DNA of 6,023 nucleotides from Candidatus Colwellbacteria bacterium RIFCSPLOWO2_12_FULL_43_11 (GTDB lineage: Bacteria; Patescibacteriota; Minisyncoccia; UBA6257; Colwellbacteraceae): the NCBI GenBank assembly GCA_001817805.1, contig MHJB01000023.1, positions 1 through 6,023 on the forward strand. Direction: 5' to 3'. Positions 1 to 5,422 of the stretch are shown here, piece by piece (position 1 is the first letter of the stretch; each line of letters starts with the position of its first letter). The notes below the pieces were generated by a model, which saw nothing but the letters and a program-made list of their open reading frames with translations, was not told where the DNA came from and searched no databases. The position numbers and the translations under genes are program-made.

Positions 1-1
1 G

Positions 2-1627
2 GGCAGGGGTGATTTTTCGACCAATGTGGCTTTTGCGCTGGCCAGAAAAACCCGTCTCGCCGAGGCTCAACGAGGCGGAAAGGGAATTAGCCCGATGGCT
101 GCGGCCGAGGAATTAAAAAATAAGCTTTCAGGCAGTAAACTTTTTGAAAAAGTAGAAGCAGCGAGCCCGGGATTCGTTAATTTTTATGTTTCCAAAGAAG
201 CGACCGCGAAAGAGTTGCAGGAAATAGTAAAAGCAGGAAATAAGTGGGGTAAGGCTAAGCAGCCTAAAAAGGATACGGTGATAGTAGAATACTCCGCGCC
301 TAATGTGGCCAAGCCAATGCATATAGGTCACCTGCGCTCAACCATCATCGGCGATGCCCTGGCTAATCTATACGAATTTTTGGGTTATAAGGTTGTCCGC
401 TGGAATTATATCGGCGACTGGGGAACGCAGTTCGGGAAACTTACCGCCGCCTACAAACTTTGGGGGAATAAGAAAAAACTGGAAGCGAGTCCGATTGAAA
501 CCATGCTTGAGCTCTACGTCCGTTTCCACGAGGAAGCGAAGAAAGACCCGGGTTTGGAGAAAATAGGGCAAGAGGAGTTTAAAAAACTTGAAGAGGGCAA
601 TAAAGAAAGCAAGAAACTTTGGGAGTGGTTTAGGCGAGAGTCTCTTAAGGACTTCAGCCGCTTATATAAAGTACTGGATGTTAAGTTTGATATTACGGCC
701 GGAGAGTCTTTTTATGAGAAGGCTTTGAAGCCTCTTATTGAGCGACTTATTGAATCCGGCATAGCCAGAGAAAGTGAAGGGGCCTTAATTATTCCGCTTG
801 ATAAAGAAGGTCTGCCGCCGGCCTTAGTCAGAAAATCTGACGGAGCTACCTTATATCTCACGAGGGACATAGCCAATCTGGAATACAGGCTGAGTAAATA
901 TAAGCCGTCAAAGATTTTATATGTGGTAGCTAACGAGCAGGCGCTTCACTTCTCACAGCTTTTTGCCGTAGCCCGAATTATGGAATTGACCTCGGCCGAA
1001 GTGGAGCATATTAAATTCGGAATGGTTTTGGGCCCGGATGGTAAAAAACTTTCCACTCGGGAAGGTAAAACAGTTATCTTAGACGACTTAATTAATGAAG
1101 CCATTAAGCTTGCCAGGAAAACTGTTCAGAATAAAAATCCCAAACTTTCTTCCAGGGAAAAAGATAAAGTAGCATCGGTTGTGGGAGTGGGAGCCATCAA
1201 ATATAACGACCTTTCCCAAAACAGGATTGGCGACATCACTTTTAACTGGGAGAAGATGCTGAGTATCACCGGGAATTCTGCTCCTTATCTCCAGTATACT
1301 TATGTCCGTTTGAAGAGTGTTTTGAGGAAGGGGCGGTTGGGAAAATTTGACGTAAAACATTTGAGCGATGCTGATAGGCGGATAATCGTTAAACTTTCAC
1401 AATTTCCGGAAGCGATTCGCCGCTCGGCCGAAGAATATTTGCCCAATCATTTAGCCAACTATTTGTACGCCTTGGCTCAGGAAATTAATCACTACTACGA
1501 AACTAACCCGATTTTGAAGTCGGAGGCTAAAGTTAAAACGGTAAGATTGAATCTGATAAACGCTGTTGCAGTGACCCTCAAGAACGGGCTAAACTTACTG
1601 GGCATAAAAACACTAGAAAGGATGTAA
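2..1627 (+). CDS. argS: Arginyl-tRNA synthetase, 5' end cut off by window
   Basis: Class I arginine-tRNA ligase: it makes arginyl-adenylate from Arg and ATP on tRNA-Arg and charges the tRNA in the cytoplasm. The frame is open to the left edge. The visible protein (541 residues, numbered from nt 2) begins GRGDFSTNVAFALARK, which matches the G-D-(Y/F)-x-x-N motif of the ArgRS N-terminal tRNA-recognition domain. The GTG at nt 26 is therefore internal and about 35 residues are missing, judging from E. coli ArgRS. Visible parts: N-terminal domain 1 to about 75; HIGH at 107-110 inside PMHIGHLRS; WNYIGDWGTQFG at 134-145; a KMSKS-equivalent KKLSTR at 348-353; the DALR anticodon-binding domain opened by SITGNSAPYLQYTYVR at 421-436; and the usual C-terminal end LGIKTLERM. 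No frameshift or missing motif is seen. The stop is TAA. A palindrome begins at the next base, and ileS lies downstream beyond a GIY-YIG gene. The identification is secure. Confidence 0.97.
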   Translation, partial: GRGDFSTNVAFALARKTRLAEAQRGGKGISPMAAAEELKNKLSGSKLFEKVEAASPGFVNFYVSKEATAKELQEIVKAGNKWGKAKQPKKDTVIVEYSAPNVAKPMHIGHLRSTIIGDALANLYEFLGYKVVRWNYIGDWGTQFGKLTAAYKLWGNKKKLEASPIETMLELYVRFHEEAKKDPGLEKIGQEEFKKLEEGNKESKKLWEWFRRESLKDFSRLYKVLDVKFDITAGESFYEKALKPLIERLIESGIARESEGALIIPLDKEGLPPALVRKSDGATLYLTRDIANLEYRLSKYKPSKILYVVANEQALHFSQLFAVARIMELTSAEVEHIKFGMVLGPDGKKLSTREGKTVILDDLINEAIKLARKTVQNKNPKLSSREKDKVASVVGVGAIKYNDLSQNRIGDITFNWEKMLSITGNSAPYLQYTYVRLKSVLRKGRLGKFDVKHLSDADRRIIVKLSQFPEAIRRSAEEYLPNHLANYLYALAQEINHYYETNPILKSEAKVKTVRLNLINAVAVTLKNGLNLLGIKTLERM

Positions 1628-1684
1628 GGATTTAATATAAATTTCAGAGTTGTTCACAGTGAGAGAAATTTATCTATTAAATCC
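1628..1684. repeat. Long AT-rich palindrome just after argS
   Basis: Left arm 1628-1645 (GGATTTAATATAAATTTC) pairs with right arm 1665-1684 over 18 consecutive base pairs, interrupted only by a 2-nt bulge (CT, 1674-1675). The 19-nt loop (1646-1664) contains a small dyad TCAC-A-GTGA at 1654-1662. It starts one base after the argS stop. The stem is AT-rich and no U-tract follows, so it is not a standard intrinsic terminator. It could stabilise the 3' end of the argS mRNA, be a protein-binding dyad, or be the end of a small mobile or repeat element. The pairing is seen directly; the role is unknown. Confidence 0.8.
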
Positions 1685-1687
1685 ATT

Positions 1688-1700
1688 ACCGAGCACTCAA
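1688..1700. repeat. Left copy of 13-bp inverted repeat flanking GIY-YIG gene
   Basis: ACCGAGCACTCAA is the exact reverse complement of TTGAGTGCTCGGT at 1936-1948. It lies 4 nt before the GIY-YIG start codon and 3 nt after the palindrome. A perfect 13-bp match on both sides of one small gene is unlikely by chance in such a short gap. Confidence 0.85.
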
Positions 1701-1704
1701 ATAA

Positions 1705-1935
1705 ATGTATTACGTCTATCTGATTCGAAATAAGAAAACTAAAGGGATATACATTGGTTACGCAGAAGATCTAAAAAGAAGATTCAAAGAGCATAAAGAC
1801 AAAAATCCACAATTGATTTATTATGAAGCTTACAAGCACAGGGAAGATGCTCAGACGAGGGAAGGGCAATTGAAGCAAAGAGGACAGGGTATAAGATGGT
1901 TAAAAAGTCGTCTTCAAAAAAGTTTAAGCGAATAA
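1705..1935 (+). CDS. Small GIY-YIG domain nuclease
   Basis: This 76-residue protein is essentially one GIY-YIG endonuclease domain of the short stand-alone type (UvrC N-terminal-like, often misannotated as excinuclease ABC subunit C). The first strand carries YVYLI at 3-7 (GIY position) and the second YIG at 16-18, followed by DLKRRFKEH at 22-30 with the conserved Arg. Then come LIYYEAY at 37-43 and a REGQLK...WLKSRL helix at 52-70, where Glu53 is a candidate catalytic acid. Family members of this kind are usually about 80-95 residues; this one is short between the Arg helix and the YYEAY strand but not evidently broken. There is no additional DNA-binding domain. The ATG at 1705 is the natural start, and no Shine-Dalgarno sequence precedes it. 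Its substrate is unknown: DNA cleavage, repair or homing are all possible. Its flanking inverted repeats suggest a mobile or inserted origin. Confidence 0.88.
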   Translation: MYYVYLIRNKKTKGIYIGYAEDLKRRFKEHKDKNPQLIYYEAYKHREDAQTREGQLKQRGQGIRWLKSRLQKSLSE

Positions 1936-1958
1936 TTGAGTGCTCGGTGCTCAATTTT
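1934..1958 (+). terminator. Weak hairpin plus T-run after GIY-YIG gene
   Basis: AATTGAG (1934-1940) pairs with CTCAATT (1950-1956). The stem can extend inward by two G-U wobbles and one C-G pair to a TCG triloop. The stem overlaps the TAA stop and leads into TTTT at 1955-1958. This resembles a weak intrinsic terminator, but the stem is not GC-rich and the T-run is only four long. It shares bases with the right inverted repeat and with the possible ileS promoter, so the functions may compete. Confidence 0.35.
1936..1948. repeat. Right copy of 13-bp inverted repeat flanking GIY-YIG gene
   Basis: TTGAGTGCTCGGT is the exact reverse complement of 1688-1700 and starts immediately after the GIY-YIG stop codon. 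Its first six bases could serve as a -35 element for ileS. Confidence 0.85.
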
Positions 1959-1963
1959 ATAAT
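1936..1963 (+). promoter_or_regulatory. Likely sigma-70-type promoter for ileS
   Basis: A perfect -10 hexamer TATAAT lies at 1958-1963. TTGAGT at 1936-1941 (4 of 6 matches to TTGACA) lies 16 bp upstream. Transcription would start near 1970, leaving a leader of about 23 nt before the ATG at 1993. The -35 lies within the right inverted repeat of the GIY-YIG unit. Assigned by pattern only. Confidence 0.5.
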
Positions 1964-1992
1964 TACTCGCTTTGCTTGCAAATAAAATTGGC

Positions 1993-4900
1993 ATGTTAAA
2001 ACACGCTGAAGAATTCAATTTAGCCAAAGTAGAAGAAAAAGTTTTACAAAACTGGACCAAGAATCAGGTTTTTAATAAGCTCCAGGCCAGGAAAGCCAAG
2101 AAGATATTTAAGTTTTATGAGGGCCCGCCTTACGCGAACGGCCACCCGGGAATACACCACATTTTAAGTAGGGTTTTTAAGGATATCATCCTGCGTTACA
2201 AATCTATGTCGGGCTATTCCGTGCCGAGGCGCGCCGGTTGGGATACGCACGGGCTTCCGATAGAAATACAGGTTGAAAAGGAATTGGGCATAAAAAGTAA
2301 GAAGGAAATAGAAAAGCTCGGGGTATCATTATTCAATAAAAAGGCCAGAGAAATCATCTGGAAGTATCTGGACGAGTGGGAAAGGTTTACGGACCGTATC
2401 GGTTACTGGTTGGATTTAAAAAATGCTTATGTTACTTATACGAATGATTACATTGAAAGCTTGTGGTGGATATTCAAAGAAATTCATAAGCGAGGTTACT
2501 TAAAGGAGTCCAGAAAAATCGTCCCTTACTGCCCCCGTTGCGAGACGCCGCTCTCAAGCCATGAAATGGGGCAGCCAGGTGTCTACCAGTTGGCTAAAGA
2601 TCCTTCGGTTTATATTAAGTTCAAACTTAGAGCCAAAAGTTCCAAGACTAAAAACACTTATTTACTGGTCTGGACGACTACCCCTTGGACCTTGCCTTCT
2701 AATTTTGCCGTGGCGGTTGACCCGCAGCTAACTTATACCAAATACGAAATTGGCGATGAATATTTTTGGAGTTACAACCCGCTGCCGCATTCGCATGAGG
2801 AAGCGGAGGTAGTAGAAAAAATATCCGGCAAGAAAATGATTGGCTGGGAATACGAGCCGCTCTATAAGACTTTATCCAAGCAAGCTGGTAAAACGACCAA
2901 AGATAAAGCTTATAAAGTAGTCGGAGCCGATTTTGTGCAAACCGGAGAAGGCACGGGATTGGTTCATATCTCTCCGGCTTTCGGTGAAGACGACTTTGCT
3001 TTGCTGGGGCAAGTTGAATTTCCCGTTACGATTGATAATCACGGCAAGGTTGTCGAGGGCCTGCCCGGGGCCGGCAAGTTTATAAAAGAAGCCGACAAAG
3101 ACATCTCGGCCGATTTGGTTAAAAGGAAATTGATGTATTTGGAAACCGTAATAGAGCACGAATATCCTTTCTGCTGGAGATGTTCGACGCCTTTAATCTA
3201 TTTCGCTAAAGTTGGCTGGTTTTTTGAAGTGAGCCGCCTGAGGAAAAAGTTGATGGAAGAGAATAATAAAATAAACTGGACACCCGATTATATAAAGAGC
3301 GGGCGCATGGGCGAGTGGCTCAAGGAGGCCAAAGACTGGTCAATATCGCGCGATAGATATTGGGGCACGCCACTGCCAATCTGGAAGTGCGATGACTGCG
3401 AGGCGCATAAAGTTATAGGGTCTTTCAAGGAGTTAACCGATGAGGCCTACCACAAGAATAATTTTTACATTATGCGTCACGGACAGGCCGAAAGTAATAT
3501 GAAAGACGTTATCGCCGCCGGGCCGGAGAAGGGAAGTCATATTTCCAAGCTCACCGAGAAAGGTAAGGCAGAGGCGCTTGCGGCCGCCAAGTTATTAAAG
3601 AAAAAGAATATTAATGTTATTTTTTCCTCGCCTTATAAGAGAACGATGGATACGGCGGGTATCGTAGCCAAGGAGATTAAAGGCAGTGTTATAGCGGATA
3701 AAAGGTTAAGAGAAGCCGATTCGGGCACTTTTAATTGGGGCAAGGTTAAGGAGCATAAAAAATTCTTTAGAGACCCGATAGAAGAGTTTACCAAGGCTCC
3801 TCCGGGCGGAGAGAATTTGATTCAGGTTAAAGAGCGGGTTTTTGATTTCGTGAAAGACGTTAACGCCCGTTACAGGGGCAAGAACATATTAATTGTGGGA
3901 CACGGTGACCCTTTGTGGATGTTGGAAGCGGCAGTAAATAATTTATCCAATGAAGAAGCGTTGAAGCTTTCTTATATCGGCGTGGGCGAAGCAAGACAAA
4001 TAAGTTTCAAAAACCTGCCGTATAACGAAGAAGGGGAAGTTGATATTCACAGGCCTTACGTGGACGAAGTCTATTTGAAGTGTGATGAGTGTGGTGGCAG
4101 TATGAAAAGAATTTCTGACGTGGCTGATGTTTGGTTTGATTCCGGAGCAATGCCTTTAGCCTCGGTTCATTATCCTTTTGAGAATAGAAAGTTTATTGAT
4201 TCGGGAGAGGGTTACCCGGCAGATTATATTAGCGAAGGAATAGACCAGACTCGCGGATGGTTTTACACGTTACTAACGGTGGCGGTTCTATTGGGCAAAC
4301 CCGCGGCTTATAAAAATGTAATCTCTTTGGGGTTAATCAGGGATAAACATGGTCTCAAGATGTCCAAATCCAAGGGCAACGTAGTCAACCCTTGGGAGAT
4401 GATAGATAAGTATGGGGTTGATGCGGTCCGCTGGTATTTCTACACCGTTAACCCGCCGGCAGAACCCAAAAATTTTGATGAGACGGAACTCACTAAGGTG
4501 ACGAGACAGTTCTTCTTTACACTCTATAATTCTTACGTTTTCTACGCCTCGGCTGATGCCGGTAAGGCCAAAGCACATATAATGGACAAGTGGATTTTAG
4601 CGAGGCTGAACCAAACCATAGAGACGGTTACCAATAACTTGAATAAGTATGAGATTGGAGGGTCAGCGAAAGCCATTGCAGAATTGGTTGAAGATTTGTC
4701 CCGTTGGTACATAAGGCGCAGCAGGAAACGAGACGGCGTTAAGCCAGTCTTGGGCCATGTGTTAACGGAGATAAGTAAATTAACAGCCCCATTTACTCCT
4801 TTCTTCGGCGATGCTTTATATCAATCTTTGGGTAATAGCTCGTCGGTGCACTTAGCCGCTTGGCCGAAACTCAATAAGAAAGCGATAGATAAGGCCTTAA

Positions 4901-5400
4901 TAGAAACTATGGCCGAGGTAAGAAGACTTTCTACTTTGGCATTGGCCAGAAGGGCGGAGCTTGGTATAAAAGTCCGTCAGCCGCTCCAATCACTTAAAGT
5001 TAAAACCGCCAATAAGAAACTTAAAACTTATAAAGATTTATTGGAAGTTCTAAAAGACGAAGTTAATGTTAAGCAAATTATTTTTGACGATAAACTGGAA
5101 ACGGAAGTTGAATTTGACATCAATATTACACCGGCCCTGAAAGAAGAAGGAACATTAAGGGAATTTACGAGACTGGTACAGGATTTAAGAAAGAAAGGCG
5201 GATTAATGCCTAAGGATAAAGTATCTTTATTTGTTGATGCGGAAGGAGCTAACCAATCCATTTTACAAAAGAACAGTAAGAAATTTGCCAAAGAAGTTGG
5301 CGCTAAGACAATCGCTTTCAGGCGAAGCGAGAAGTTTAATGCCGAGTGGATAGGCCAAGTGAATAATTCTCCCGTCTGGCTTGCCCTAAAGAAAATTTAG
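1993..5400 (+). CDS. ileS: Type 2 isoleucyl-tRNA synthetase with inserted histidine-phosphatase domain
   Basis: Class I isoleucine-tRNA ligase, cytoplasmic, charging tRNA-Ile and editing mischarged Val. It has 1135 residues from the ATG at 1993, where MLKHAEEFNLAKVEEKVL aligns with family N-termini; a TTG at 1972 would add seven residues. Visible parts: PYANG and the altered signature GIHH at 53-56 (type 2 form of HIGH); zinc-knuckle cysteines C180/C183 and C394/C397; editing domain with TTTPWTLPSN from 228 and AFGEDD with D333/D334; WSISRDRYWGTPLP before C466/C469; a phosphatase insertion at about 487-675; then HRPYVDEV and C697/C700; KMSKS at 789-793; and an anticodon-binding helical region with KWILARLN and DLSRWYIRRSRKR. 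The C-terminal region contains ITPALKEEGTLREFTRLVQDLRKKGG. Without the insertion it would be about 945 residues, shorter than Thermus IleRS. The frame is continuous across both junctions. No Shine-Dalgarno sequence is seen. The stop is TAG. Confidence 0.96.
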   Translation: MLKHAEEFNLAKVEEKVLQNWTKNQVFNKLQARKAKKIFKFYEGPPYANGHPGIHHILSRVFKDIILRYKSMSGYSVPRRAGWDTHGLPIEIQVEKELGIKSKKEIEKLGVSLFNKKAREIIWKYLDEWERFTDRIGYWLDLKNAYVTYTNDYIESLWWIFKEIHKRGYLKESRKIVPYCPRCETPLSSHEMGQPGVYQLAKDPSVYIKFKLRAKSSKTKNTYLLVWTTTPWTLPSNFAVAVDPQLTYTKYEIGDEYFWSYNPLPHSHEEAEVVEKISGKKMIGWEYEPLYKTLSKQAGKTTKDKAYKVVGADFVQTGEGTGLVHISPAFGEDDFALLGQVEFPVTIDNHGKVVEGLPGAGKFIKEADKDISADLVKRKLMYLETVIEHEYPFCWRCSTPLIYFAKVGWFFEVSRLRKKLMEENNKINWTPDYIKSGRMGEWLKEAKDWSISRDRYWGTPLPIWKCDDCEAHKVIGSFKELTDEAYHKNNFYIMRHGQAESNMKDVIAAGPEKGSHISKLTEKGKAEALAAAKLLKKKNINVIFSSPYKRTMDTAGIVAKEIKGSVIADKRLREADSGTFNWGKVKEHKKFFRDPIEEFTKAPPGGENLIQVKERVFDFVKDVNARYRGKNILIVGHGDPLWMLEAAVNNLSNEEALKLSYIGVGEARQISFKNLPYNEEGEVDIHRPYVDEVYLKCDECGGSMKRISDVADVWFDSGAMPLASVHYPFENRKFIDSGEGYPADYISEGIDQTRGWFYTLLTVAVLLGKPAAYKNVISLGLIRDKHGLKMSKSKGNVVNPWEMIDKYGVDAVRWYFYTVNPPAEPKNFDETELTKVTRQFFFTLYNSYVFYASADAGKAKAHIMDKWILARLNQTIETVTNNLNKYEIGGSAKAIAELVEDLSRWYIRRSRKRDGVKPVLGHVLTEISKLTAPFTPFFGDALYQSLGNSSSVHLAAWPKLNKKAIDKALIETMAEVRRLSTLALARRAELGIKVRQPLQSLKVKTANKKLKTYKDLLEVLKDEVNVKQIIFDDKLETEVEFDINITPALKEEGTLREFTRLVQDLRKKGGLMPKDKVSLFVDAEGANQSILQKNSKKFAKEVGAKTIAFRRSEKFNAEWIGQVNNSPVWLALKKI
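3451..4029 (+). other. Histidine-phosphatase (PGM-like) domain inserted in IleRS
   Basis: About 190 residues (487 to about 675-679 of IleRS) form a complete branch of the histidine phosphatase superfamily (His_Phos_1, phosphoglycerate-mutase-like). The opening strand NFYIMRHGQAESN carries R495-H496-G497, where His is the phospho-acceptor in this family. LTEKGKAEA follows, then IFSSPYKRTMDTA with the second Arg, R550, and LREADSG with candidate acid/base E574. APPGGENLIQVKERV precedes ILIVGHGDP with the second catalytic His, H637. All expected catalytic residues are present, so phosphatase or phosphotransfer activity is plausible; the substrate cannot be read from the sequence. It sits between the paired cysteines C466/C469 and C697/C700, where Thermus-like IleRS has only a short linker. 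It cannot be a separate gene, because the frame is open through both sides. Confidence 0.93.
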
Positions 5401-5407
5401 TTATAAT
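5381..5407 (+). promoter_or_regulatory. Possible promoter for trpS overlapping ileS end
   Basis: TATAAT at 5402-5407 starts two bases after the ileS stop codon, in the 22-nt gap before trpS. A poor -35 candidate, TTGCCC (5381-5386), lies 15 bp upstream inside ileS. If used, the start point would be near 5414, giving trpS a leader of only about 9 nt. Read-through from ileS is equally likely. Confidence 0.35.
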
Positions 5408-5422
5408 GGTAAAATCATACTT

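Larger units (their letters stand above)
1688..1948 (+). mobile_element. Putative small cassette: GIY-YIG gene between inverted repeats
   Basis: A 231-nt GIY-YIG gene is bracketed by perfect 13-bp inverted repeats (1688-1700 and 1936-1948), giving a compact unit of about 261 bp between two housekeeping genes. GIY-YIG nucleases include homing endonucleases, and short stand-alone members are common in CPR genomes. The arrangement therefore suggests an inserted selfish unit. No transposase is present and no clear target-site duplication was found outside the repeats. An alternative is that the repeats are a stem in the mRNA, or transcription signals on either side of an ordinary small gene. Mobility is inference only. 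Confidence 0.35.

Noticed and set aside
26..28. GTG at nt 26 as the argS start codon
   Set aside because: The frame stays open to nt 2 and the upstream codons encode G-D-F-S-T-N, part of the conserved ArgRS N-terminal motif, so the true start is outside the window.
354..566. 70-residue open frame on the plus strand inside argS
   Set aside because: It is out of frame with the ArgRS catalytic core, which is strongly conserved here; it is a shadow.
1088..1360. Minus-strand open frames within argS and ileS (including 2872-3159, 4333-4578 and 5028-5291)
   Set aside because: They are antisense shadows of well-conserved coding sequence with no recognisable domains or start signals.
1628..1684. Intrinsic terminator for argS
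   Set aside because: The stem is long but AT-rich and is followed by ATTACCGAG rather than a T-run, so it was listed as a palindrome of unknown role.
3463..4020. A separate histidine-phosphatase gene or a frameshift/assembly fusion within ileS
   Set aside because: The reading frame runs without a stop through both junctions, and conserved IleRS sequence resumes in the same frame on each side (IGSFKEL before, HRPYVDEV after). It is an in-frame domain insertion.
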